From: Chryseobacterium sp. ERMR1:04
GTDB lineage: Bacteria > Bacteroidota > Bacteroidia > Flavobacteriales > Weeksellaceae
Reading direction: 5' to 3'
Assembly: GCF_001297705.1 (NCBI RefSeq)
Contig: NZ_LIRF01000004.1
Coordinates: 496,001-560,000, forward strand
DNA length: 64,000 bases
Part shown: positions 46,668-54,640 of the stretch, piece after piece
Layout of the letters: every line of letters begins with the position of its first letter
How positions within the stretch are numbered: position 1 is the stretch's first letter
Position numbers and translations under genes: made by a program
Notes under the pieces: model-generated
The model's database searches: none
The model's input: only the letters and a program-made list of their open reading frames with translations
What the model was told of the DNA's origin: nothing

Positions 46668-48503
46668 ATGAAAAAAAAAATTATTATCATATCAGCACTC
46701 ATATCATTTAGCTTTGCTTGCGCGCAAGTCGGTGTCAATACCGCTTCCCCTAAAGCAACCTATGATATTACAGCAAAAAATCCTACCGGTATTCTTTCTA
46801 CCGCCGAAGGTTTGCTTATTCCAAGAGTAGACAGGCAAAAAGCGCAATCTATGACAGGCGTGGTAACCTCTACGTTAATCTATGTGAATAATGTAGGGAG
46901 TGGCGCCCAGACAGGAACAGCCATTAATATAGACGCCGTTGGGTATTATTATTTTGATGGTACCGTATGGACTAAAATAAACCAGGGAAGTTCCGGAAAG
47001 AACACCAATATATACACGGTAAATGGAAACCTTACCTCCAACCGTACGGTATCACAAACCGGCAGAACTTTAGCTTTTACAGGAACTGCTCCCAATGCAT
47101 TTTCGGTAGATGGTTCTACGTTATCTATCAATACCGTGACTCATGCGATAGGAATTGGTACCACTACTCCTTCCAACAAAATGGTTGTAAAAGGAGTGAA
47201 TGCCCAACCCTCTTCCACCAGCGCGACCCTAAGAATAGACGGAAGTGCTAATCACGCATTGGATATCGGAACTTTTAATGATTCCCCGTATGGATCGTAT
47301 ATTACAAGTCTTGACAAAAGCGGAACTGGCCTCCCATTAATACTTAACCCTTTTGGATCGAGTGTAGGAATTGGTATTATCAATCCTTCATCAAGCGCCG
47401 TATTAGATCTTTTTGCAACAGATAAAGGTTTCCTTCCGCCAAGATTATCTACAGCGCAGAGAGATGCCTTAAATCCTAAAACAGCAGGGTTAATGGTCTA
47501 TAATACAACAACCCACTGTATGGAACATTGGGATGCTTCACAATGGGTTTCTAAATGTTCAACAAGCTCATTAGCTTTGGATTGTGCCGGAGTAACCCAT
47601 AACGGAACATTAACGAGCGGAGTTTCTGCTTCCGGAGTTTCAACCACAATACCATATACTGGCGTAAACGGAAGTGCTTATGCAGCGCAAGCCGTAGCTT
47701 CTACAGGGATTACAGGATTAACGGCCACTTTAGATGCCGGAAACTTTGCCAACGGAAACGGAACCCTTACCTATACCATTACAGGAACGCCTTCTGATAC
47801 AGGAACTGCTACGTTTAATATTAATATTGGTGGACAAACTTGTACCTTCACTAGAAATGTGGCTCAAGGGATACCAGCAATTGATAATACCCCTACATGT
47901 ACTGGTACCACACTCAATCCTCAATTTAGTGGAAGTCAAAATTTTGTAATAAATGGAAAAAATGTTACGGCTACGTACAGTAATGCTTCTAATGCACATG
48001 TTGCTTCATATTCCTACAAAGAGTGTAACAATGCAAATAATATAGTAAATAGAAGCTTCCTATTTCTTATGTCAAACAAAACTATAGTTGGTGGTACAGA
48101 CCCTTATGGATTACCAATAGTTAGTTATCCTACTAGCTGTAAATTAACCATTAAATTCAGCAGTGCTATAACCAATCTTAAAGTTTTTCATCCAGCCATC
48201 CATAATGATGAGAAGTACAAATATACTTTTAAAAGAAATGGAGTAACGGTAAATCCTAAAATGCAGCTCATCTGCAACGAGGGTAATGATTATAGCATCA
48301 CCTCCAATACTGTTACCAGTAGTAGATACGCTATAAGTAATACTAATGGTACTTATATAATAGGAGGAGATTGGTTTGATGAAGTAGAAATTAATGGAAC
48401 GCAAACTGGTGGGCTTAGTTACCCTCGTCCTGGGGGTGTTTGGAATACACATGACTATCCTAGTGGAAGCCCTATCCTATTTTGTGTAGGAGCTGCACTA
48501 TAA
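46668..48503 (+). CDS. Secreted fibre-like surface protein 7 with extended C-terminus
   Basis: A 611-residue protein, the longest of the family. Residues 1-300 match fibre protein 6 module for module (QVGVNTASPKATYDI, EGLLIPRVDRQKAQSM, GVNAQPSSTSATLRIDGS, GFLPPRLSTAQRDALNPK). The second half is new: two or more Ig/SprB-like beta repeats (CAGVTHNGTLTSGVSASGVS ... TGTATFNINIGGQTCTF) and a Cys-containing C-terminal domain (about 400-611) with no recognised family. The extra domains could be the functional head on a common stalk. Confidence 0.7.
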   Translation: MKKKIIIISALISFSFACAQVGVNTASPKATYDITAKNPTGILSTAEGLLIPRVDRQKAQSMTGVVTSTLIYVNNVGSGAQTGTAINIDAVGYYYFDGTVWTKINQGSSGKNTNIYTVNGNLTSNRTVSQTGRTLAFTGTAPNAFSVDGSTLSINTVTHAIGIGTTTPSNKMVVKGVNAQPSSTSATLRIDGSANHALDIGTFNDSPYGSYITSLDKSGTGLPLILNPFGSSVGIGIINPSSSAVLDLFATDKGFLPPRLSTAQRDALNPKTAGLMVYNTTTHCMEHWDASQWVSKCSTSSLALDCAGVTHNGTLTSGVSASGVSTTIPYTGVNGSAYAAQAVASTGITGLTATLDAGNFANGNGTLTYTITGTPSDTGTATFNINIGGQTCTFTRNVAQGIPAIDNTPTCTGTTLNPQFSGSQNFVINGKNVTATYSNASNAHVASYSYKECNNANNIVNRSFLFLMSNKTIVGGTDPYGLPIVSYPTSCKLTIKFSSAITNLKVFHPAIHNDEKYKYTFKRNGVTVNPKMQLICNEGNDYSITSNTVTSSRYAISNTNGTYIIGGDWFDEVEINGTQTGGLSYPRPGGVWNTHDYPSGSPILFCVGAAL

Positions 48504-48567
48504 GCCCTAATACCAAAATTAGTAAATAATAAAAATACATACGTAGTAGTTTAGTGTTTGTGCTAGC

Positions 48568-48598
48568 AATTCGCTCTGTATATTTTGCAGAGCGAATT
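48568..48598 (+). terminator. Intrinsic terminator after fibre gene 7
   Basis: AATTCGCTCTG pairs perfectly with CAGAGCGAATT around a 9-base loop. A lone GTAGTAG lies just before it at 48543 without a partner 11 bp away. Confidence 0.75.
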
Positions 48599-48726
48599 TA
48601 TTGACTCATTAAAAAAAATAATTGACTACATATTCCGATGATGAGCGCTATTGGCTAACCAATACAACTGTTTCCATATTATTTATACAAAAACCACGTT
48701 ATCCTCTGAGATAAAACACGAGACAA

Positions 48727-48825
48727 ATGAAAAAAATAACACAGCATTTTATAAGACTTTTAAAGAATATAAAAACGCTCTATAAAAATAGAAAAATACA
48801 AAATCAGATAAATAAAGAAGATTGA
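48727..48825 (+). CDS. Possible 32-residue basic peptide
   Basis: ATG at 48727 opens a 32-codon frame (MKKITQHFIRLLKNIKTLYK at the start) ending in TGA. The product is rich in Lys/Arg with hydrophobic residues spaced as in an amphipathic helix. No strong ribosome binding site is seen (GAGATAAAACACGAGACAA precedes it), and the composition is what AT-rich DNA gives by chance. Function unknown; existence uncertain. The rest of 48599-48987 shows nothing else. Confidence 0.2.
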   Translation: MKKITQHFIRLLKNIKTLYKNRKIQNQINKED

Positions 48826-48987
48826 ACAGAATGGTAATCACTAAAATATCATTCACTACATTTTAAATTATACTGTAATTTTTACTTAAATCAACTTATT
48901 TTAACTTAAAAAACCATTAAAAGGCTACTCCATTTTAACTCAAAATAAAAAATAAAAAACTGAATCACAACACAGTAGAATTTTGAA

Positions 48988-49032
48988 GTATAATTACAGT
49001 ACGTTATTTTTAACCCATCTGCTATAGATTTG
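48988..49032 (+). promoter_or_regulatory. GTA-repeat promoter of HTH module 2
   Basis: GTATAATTACAGTAC: half-sites at 48988 and 48999 (11 bp apart), then TAGATTTG at 49025, exactly 26 bp after the proximal site. This links HTH module 2 to the same control as the fibre genes. The leader is about 90 bases. Confidence 0.68.
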
Positions 49033-49126
49033 CAGGCATGTAAGCCCCAAACAACTTAGCATCTTTTTATTCTTTTGAAAAAATCCCTCATTTATTTTTC
49101 GAAAGAACCTACCAAGACAAACAGCA

Positions 49127-49567
49127 ATGCAAAATTTAAAAGACATACATATAGGATCCCTAATAAAAAAAAGAGTTACAGAATGTGATATTAACATGTC
49201 CAGAATTTGTAATTTTTTAAACTGTGATGAAGAACTCATTAATGAAATGTATCTAAGCGATTCTTTGAATTCTCATTATTTATTAAAATGGAGTAAACTT
49301 CTGGAATATGATTTTTTCAGACTTTATTCGCAGCATCTCATTCTGTATTCACCACAGGCATCCATCAAATCTAATCAATCTAAAATAGAAAAAACCAGTT
49401 TACCACAGTTTAGAAAAAACATCTACACCAAAGAAATTGTTGATTTCGTTATAGAAATGATTGATACACAAAAGAAAACCAAGATTCAAATTATAAAAGA
49501 GTATAAAATACCCAAAACTACGCTCTATAAATGGATCGCCAAATACAAAAAAACCGATGATAATTAA
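49127..49567 (+). CDS. Transposase-like HTH protein, module 2 gene 1
   Basis: A 146-residue protein, paralogous to 38430-38882 over its full length: N-terminal helical domain (IGSLIKKRVTECDINMSRIC ... LLKWSKLLEYDFFRLYSQHL) and C-terminal IS3-OrfA-like HTH (FRKNIYTKEIVDFVIEMIDT, then YKIPKTTLYKWIAKYKK). No catalytic transposase domain is present. It is preceded by the GTA-repeat operator, so it may be a member, or the controller, of the fibre regulon. Confidence 0.7.
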   Translation: MQNLKDIHIGSLIKKRVTECDINMSRICNFLNCDEELINEMYLSDSLNSHYLLKWSKLLEYDFFRLYSQHLILYSPQASIKSNQSKIEKTSLPQFRKNIYTKEIVDFVIEMIDTQKKTKIQIIKEYKIPKTTLYKWIAKYKKTDDN

Positions 49568-49940
49568 AAATAGTACACTTATGATATCTTGTTTAAAAGC
49601 CCAACAATCAAAATCTCCGGATTATAAAAGGATCTTTAATGATATGATTCAAATGAAGTATCCTGAAAAAGAGGAAGAATGTAAAAGTATACTCAATAAG
49701 AAAGAATTATCGAGCCTGGATATTCTTAATATCAATAAAAAAATATTTGGAACAGAGGATAAAGAAACCCAAATCTTTAACCAATCCCACCGCTCTTATG
49801 ATAAAGAAACAGTACTTGAAATTTTAAAACATCAAAAGAAAAACAGACTGAATAATTCTGAGCTGGCAAGAGATCTAAAAATGAGTAGAAACACCATTAC
49901 CAAATGGAAAAAAATATTCGCCTCCTATCCTATTCATTAA
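49557..49940 (+). CDS. HTH protein, module 2 gene 2
   Basis: A 127-residue protein overlapping gene 1 by 11 bases; an internal ATG at 49581 would avoid the overlap. It is paralogous to 38863-39270 (YKRIFNDMIQMKYPEKEEEC; LNNSELARDLKMSRNTITKW at the C-terminal HTH). It shares with its paralog the stretch FNQ-x-HRSYD, not explained by the HTH. It probably acts with gene 1. Confidence 0.68.
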   Translation: MIIKNSTLMISCLKAQQSKSPDYKRIFNDMIQMKYPEKEEECKSILNKKELSSLDILNINKKIFGTEDKETQIFNQSHRSYDKETVLEILKHQKKNRLNNSELARDLKMSRNTITKWKKIFASYPIH

Positions 49941-50020
49941 AGAAAAATAATTAAGCTTTCTTATTATTCATTTGAAAAATAATGGGAAGCCCACCTATAA
50001 TTTTATAATTGTGTTTTTGT

Positions 50021-50075
50021 TGGCAGGGGACGTTTTTTTTTCATGTATTACGTAGTCTACTTTTTTCCCCTGTCA
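50021..50075 (+). ncRNA. Structured RNA or terminator after HTH module 2
   Basis: TGGCAGGGGA pairs with TCCCCTGTCA (one wobble) across a 35-base T-rich loop that contains a small GTAG/CTAC hairpin, and a T run follows. The arrangement and some sequence (GGGG-A-CG, then TACTTTTTT) resemble the hairpin after HTH module 1. Confidence 0.35.
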
Positions 50076-50117
50076 CTTTTTTAACAATACAATTTTCCAT
50101 TTTTAACTTTTTACTAG

Positions 50118-50150
50118 AAGAGCAAAGATTTGAAATAAATCTTTGCTCTT
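50118..50150. terminator. Bidirectional terminator between HTH module 2 and the FAD oxidoreductase
   Basis: A 14-bp perfect stem (AAGAGCAAAGATTT and complement) with a 5-base loop and T runs on both sides. Confidence 0.85.
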
Positions 50151-50180
50151 TTTATATCTTATAAGAAATGAACCGTATTT

Positions 50181-51215
50181 TTATTTAAACCGATCCAAAG
50201 AGACTTCTTCGTCCAAAGGAATATCATTTTCTATCAACTCATACAAACGCTTTGAAAAGAAACATCCGTTCAAAATTCCGCGCGCTCCAAGGCCATTAAA
50301 AACGTATAAGTTTTTATTTTCATGGTGTCGCCCGATAATGGGCCTTCTGTCTTTTACGGTAGGTCTAAATCCAAAATTCACTTCCTTAACCTCAAAGTCA
50401 TAAGGATAAAATTCTGATAATCCTTTAACCAATTGCTCAACGGCAGAATCGTCAATATGATGATGCAACTGTTCTCTGTCATAAGTTCCACCATAAAAAT
50501 ACAATCCGTTATAGGTTGGAAATAGAAAATGTTTCTTTTTAATGGTAATATTCTCCGGAATCGGAGTTGAAAGTTTTACTTTAATATGATGTCCTTTATT
50601 AGGAATCACAGCAATATCAGAAAAAAACGGATTGTCCTTCACTCCCATTCCCTCACAAAAAAGGATATTTTGATACCTGATATCCTGATATGTATTTTCG
50701 GATGTATGTAATTTACTATAATCAAATTTTTCTTTTATCAGTTGAGAATTATTCTCGAAATAAGTAAACAAATCTGCGAAAAAACTATTCACATCAAGCC
50801 TTGCAGACTGATTTACTTTTCCTGTATTAAAAGAATTGTTTACCACCTCTAAATGCTTAAAATCTTTATCTAAAAAATGCAATAAATCTTCATTCCCAGA
50901 TTTTTTAAGCCAAAGCTTCTGTTCATTCTCATCATGAAAAATTCTGTGGATAGACGCTTCTATCAAATAATTTCTACCCGTATATGATTCAATTTCTTGA
51001 AGAGCATTTTTAAGGAAGTCTATTTGTTCCTGAGCTTTCCAGAAAGTGGTAAACTTCTTAAGCACCACAGGATTTATAATCCCTGCAGAAACCTGAGAAG
51101 CACTCTTTTTCCCCTCCGAAAACAGAACAAAAGACTTGTTGTTCTTTATCAATTGATGAGCGAAAAACAACCCCGCATATCCATCTCCTACAATAATATA
51201 ATCTACATTTTTCAT
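50181..51215 (-). CDS. FAD-dependent oxidoreductase (DAO family)
   Basis: A 344-residue protein with an N-terminal Rossmann dinucleotide motif (YIIVGDGYAGLFFAHQL) and the DAO-type second half (RRPIIGRHHENKNLYVFNGLGARGI) that closes the flavin site. It probably oxidises an amine or amino acid; the substrate cannot be told. It follows gldN on the same strand but is separated from it by a strong hairpin at 51222-51249. The catalytic pattern is intact. Confidence 0.82.
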   Translation of the reverse strand: MKNVDYIIVGDGYAGLFFAHQLIKNNKSFVLFSEGKKSASQVSAGIINPVVLKKFTTFWKAQEQIDFLKNALQEIESYTGRNYLIEASIHRIFHDENEQKLWLKKSGNEDLLHFLDKDFKHLEVVNNSFNTGKVNQSARLDVNSFFADLFTYFENNSQLIKEKFDYSKLHTSENTYQDIRYQNILFCEGMGVKDNPFFSDIAVIPNKGHHIKVKLSTPIPENITIKKKHFLFPTYNGLYFYGGTYDREQLHHHIDDSAVEQLVKGLSEFYPYDFEVKEVNFGFRPTVKDRRPIIGRHHENKNLYVFNGLGARGILNGCFFSKRLYELIENDIPLDEEVSLDRFK

Positions 51216-51221
51216 AATAAA

Positions 51222-51249
51222 AAAACCTGAGTAAAAATACTCAGGTTTT
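51222..51249 (-). terminator. Terminator of the gld operon
   Basis: A 12-bp perfect stem (AAAACCTGAGTA and complement) with an AAAA loop lies directly after gldN in the direction of transcription. Confidence 0.82.
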
Positions 51250-51269
51250 CTATAAATATCAAGTGAAAT

Positions 51270-52208
51270 TTAGTAATTCCACATATCATTTTCCATTTGA
51301 AGAATTTGCTCCTTAATTTTGTCGCTTTCTTCGATCTGCTCTTCAGCATTTCTAGGAAGATAGTCTTTGATAACTCCATCTCCTAAACCGCCTGAAGACT
51401 TATAAATAACTGAAGAAAACCTTCTAGCATTCAATAAATCATCAAAAGATAAGTCTGCAGATGAATTTTTTCTATTGTAAACAAAATTGTTTGCCAATAC
51501 ATCTCTTGCGCTAGGGTAATATACCCAGAACAAATCAATAAGTTCATCAGCTCCAGATAACGGTTGTCCGTCTGGTCCTGTTCTACCTTGTACAGCAGGA
51601 TCTGGACCCATTGCAGCGATACCAAGAGGTCTGTATTTCATTTGACCATCTCTTTTATCGATAAACCACATACCCATAATTTTAAGAACCTTAACTTTAT
51701 CTGTAGTCGTTTTAAAGATATCTGTATATTCTTTCTTCTCTTGCTCAGTAAGTTGTCTTCCTGAGTTAAGAATATCAATAGCTGCATCAGAGATTCTTAC
51801 GCTTTCTAATCTTTTCTGAATTCCTTCAGGAGAAAGTTTAGTTACAAAGTTCTCATCATCATATACCTCCTTAATTTTTCCAGTAATAGCTGCATCAAGT
51901 AATAATTGATATAGAGATCTTGTTTGAGTAGCCAACAAACCATCCGGATTATCATAATAGTATGGCTGGTTGATCTTATCATTCATATCAATAATCTCCC
52001 AAACAAACATACTTTTCAAGATATCTTTATCATCAACAAAACCATATTCCAAAGGCTTAACTGTTTTATCAACGATAGTATCTCCAACTTTTTGTTTATT
52101 CTCAGCTCTCATCTGTCTAAACTCCTCTGGAGAAGAAGCGTTTAGAATAGTTTGGGAAAATGCAAACCCCGAAACTAATACTAAAAAAGTGCTTATATGT
52201 TTTTTCAT
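51270..52208 (-). CDS. gldN: Gliding motility / type IX secretion protein GldN
   Basis: A 312-residue protein with a signal peptide (1-19). The body matches GldN in length and pattern (PLEYGFVDDKDILKSMFVWE, IIDMNDKINQPYYY, IMGMWFIDKRDGQMKYRPLG, DLFWVYYPSARDVLANNF). GldN forms, with GldK, the periplasmic ring associated with the outer membrane part of the T9SS. Last gene of gldKLMN, 23 bases after gldM. The block would export proteins with sorting domains such as the one at 1-135. Confidence 0.95.
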   Translation of the reverse strand: MKKHISTFLVLVSGFAFSQTILNASSPEEFRQMRAENKQKVGDTIVDKTVKPLEYGFVDDKDILKSMFVWEIIDMNDKINQPYYYDNPDGLLATQTRSLYQLLLDAAITGKIKEVYDDENFVTKLSPEGIQKRLESVRISDAAIDILNSGRQLTEQEKKEYTDIFKTTTDKVKVLKIMGMWFIDKRDGQMKYRPLGIAAMGPDPAVQGRTGPDGQPLSGADELIDLFWVYYPSARDVLANNFVYNRKNSSADLSFDDLLNARRFSSVIYKSSGGLGDGVIKDYLPRNAEEQIEESDKIKEQILQMENDMWNY

Positions 52209-52231
52209 AATGTTATTTTAACTTATTAATC

Positions 52232-53824
52232 TTACTGAACATTAATTAAGATAGAAGAGATATTTTTGACTTGTTGGTTTCCTAAACCTGAAGCAGTTGC
52301 TTTAATATCAAAAATAAATACTGACTCTCCCGCTCTCAAGTTTTTCGTTAATCCAGCAGCGTCATCTAAACTATTACCTTTTACTAACAATGCCGCTCTA
52401 CCAGGAACTTTAACCATAAACTGATTCACCGTAAATGAAACTGGGAAGTCGAAATCTGGTATTACTGCCTGTATAGACTGATTAGCTATTGAAGTAGCTG
52501 GCATTGCCAATACATTCTGACCTCTAATTTGTCCTTGTGGCGGCGGTACATTTTTAATTCTGTACTCAAATACCTGAGAAACTGTCTGTCCACTAGGGTT
52601 TTGACCTGATAATGTTAATTTAACAGTAGTTCCTGTAGTAGGAGTCACAATCCATTTTCCTGGACCTGTACCTTTTACAACAGCACCTGGAGCAGATAAT
52701 GAAAGTTTAGAATTGTCCGCACCTAAGATTGATCCTGAAACAGGGTTCTCAAGTCCTCTATACATCACGTTCATCTTATCAGCAGAAAGTAATAATCCTT
52801 TTTCAAGTTTTACTTCTTGTGGACCAGCGATTACATTATAAGTATGCGTGAAAGGGAAGTTTTGAGCTTTTCCTGTAGCATCTGTTAATGTAATAGATCC
52901 GTTAAGCTTATGCTCACCAAGACCTCCAGTATTTAAAGGAATGTATCCTTTACCATTTTCCTGTCTGCTTACTCCGTTAATTTTAATCTTATTACTGTTT
53001 GAATAACTTCCAAGCATAATAACCGCTTCTCCTTTTTTACCAGATTGAATATCTGTAGGTGCTGAAACAATTGCTTCATAGTTATTAAACTTAATACTAG
53101 CATCTACTTTCTCTTGAAGTAATAATGCTAATGCATCAGACTGTACGTTTCTTGCATCATTCTGAATAATCCCAAGATTTGATATTGCAGCGATAAGTGA
53201 CTGGTGAAAGAATTTATTCTGGAACCATGTTTTACCGTTTGGAGATTTACCCTGAGGATATTCAGCAATGATAGACTTATTCGCTCTATCTACTAAATCC
53301 TGTAATTGAGTATTTTTCCCAAATGTTGCAGAAATATAATTTCTTACATCATCCATTTTAGCTTTTAATTCTAAAGCGCCTTTACTAGGAGAGTTTTCAT
53401 CTCCATCTTTAAAGAAGTAACCCATCGTTGCTTCATTATTATTAAGGGCTGCAAAATTTTCGCTTACATCAATCTCTTTTCCTGTAACAGGATCTTTTTC
53501 ATGAAATTCAGATTGCTTTTTAAGGACATCTTTAATATCTTCAGCTGATTTAACTAATACATCAACTTTAGCTTTCAATACTTTATACTCTTCCCAAGGC
53601 GTTGCATAAGTATCTGGTACTTGTTGTGCTTTAGCCTCTAGAGTTCTTTCGAAAATTTTCTCGTTCTTTCTCTCAGTTAAAGTTCTAGTTTCGTTAAGGG
53701 CTTTTGTAGAGTCATAAAATGATCTGATGATTTCTGCATCAATATTTAGGGCCATCATAGCGATGAACACCAAATACATAAGGTTGATCATCTTCTGACG
53801 AGGCGTCTGTTTTCCTGTTGCCAT
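52232..53824 (-). CDS. gldM: Gliding motility / type IX secretion protein GldM
   Basis: A 530-residue protein. The short cytoplasmic N-terminus (MATGKQTPRQKMINLMYLVF) runs into one transmembrane helix (about 13-32) with the conserved acidic residue in ALNIDAEI, followed by four periplasmic domains. GldM dimers and GldL pentamers form the proton-driven rotary motor that powers T9SS and gliding. The length is typical. Fifty-three bases after gldL. Confidence 0.96.
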   Translation of the reverse strand: MATGKQTPRQKMINLMYLVFIAMMALNIDAEIIRSFYDSTKALNETRTLTERKNEKIFERTLEAKAQQVPDTYATPWEEYKVLKAKVDVLVKSAEDIKDVLKKQSEFHEKDPVTGKEIDVSENFAALNNNEATMGYFFKDGDENSPSKGALELKAKMDDVRNYISATFGKNTQLQDLVDRANKSIIAEYPQGKSPNGKTWFQNKFFHQSLIAAISNLGIIQNDARNVQSDALALLLQEKVDASIKFNNYEAIVSAPTDIQSGKKGEAVIMLGSYSNSNKIKINGVSRQENGKGYIPLNTGGLGEHKLNGSITLTDATGKAQNFPFTHTYNVIAGPQEVKLEKGLLLSADKMNVMYRGLENPVSGSILGADNSKLSLSAPGAVVKGTGPGKWIVTPTTGTTVKLTLSGQNPSGQTVSQVFEYRIKNVPPPQGQIRGQNVLAMPATSIANQSIQAVIPDFDFPVSFTVNQFMVKVPGRAALLVKGNSLDDAAGLTKNLRAGESVFIFDIKATASGLGNQQVKNISSILINVQ

Positions 53825-53877
53825 TCTTTTTCTTTTTGTTTTGGATTAAAAATTAAATATTAAAAATGGGTTGGGAA

Positions 53878-54573
53878 TTAAGACTTCATCGCAGTTAACA
53901 TACCACCATAAACTCTGTTTAAGTTATTTAAGTTAGATGTTAAACCTTGTAGCTCTTGATTGAATTTTTCTGATTGCTCAGCAGACTTTTGCATATCTGC
54001 TACATATTTATTAGCAAATTCTGATTGTCTTTTACCGCTTTCCAATTGCATTACATATAGAGCATTCATGCTTTCCATGTGTGTAGCGGCTTTGTTTAAT
54101 TGATCATTATATTTATGAGTAGAAGCAGAAACGTCAACAGTTTGGTTGATCTGATCTACAGAATTTGAAAACTTATCAATACCTGTTCTTAATCTGTCAA
54201 ATAGTTGAACATCTAATTTTGCATCAGCAAGCATCTTGTCCAATTTTGTAGAAAGAGAATTCTCTAATTCTGCAAATTGAGCAGCTGCTCCGTTTTTAGA
54301 AGAAACATTTGAATGTATTGGGTTAGGGTTTGCATGTTTATCCAATAATTCAGGATATACATTTTCCCAAGCATAAGACTCTTCAGATTTTGGAGGGTCA
54401 AAAGCGAAAATAATAAAGATAATTGCCTCTGTAATAAGCCCTACCGTAAGAGCAATGTTACCATTGATTGGTCCAAATGAGATGTGAGTAATTTTAAGCC
54501 AAGCTCCAAGAATTACAATTGCAGCACCGAACGAATAAAAGAAATTCATCCAAGCATCTTTAGTCTTAAACAT
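53878..54573 (-). CDS. gldL: Gliding motility / type IX secretion motor protein GldL
   Basis: A 231-residue protein. Two transmembrane helices (about 10-29 and 38-58) include the conserved Lys in LGAWLKITHI and Glu in GLITEAIIFII, which are key to proton flow in this family. The cytoplasmic part is a long coiled coil (about 95-231). It forms the stator-like ring around the GldM dimer. Confidence 0.96.
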   Translation of the reverse strand: MFKTKDAWMNFFYSFGAAIVILGAWLKITHISFGPINGNIALTVGLITEAIIFIIFAFDPPKSEESYAWENVYPELLDKHANPNPIHSNVSSKNGAAAQFAELENSLSTKLDKMLADAKLDVQLFDRLRTGIDKFSNSVDQINQTVDVSASTHKYNDQLNKAATHMESMNALYVMQLESGKRQSEFANKYVADMQKSAEQSEKFNQELQGLTSNLNNLNRVYGGMLTAMKS

Positions 54574-54640
54574 ATAAGTTAGTTTTTTTTAATGTTAAAT
54601 AAAATTGTTATTGAAAAAATAAATGTCCGATAATTATTGA

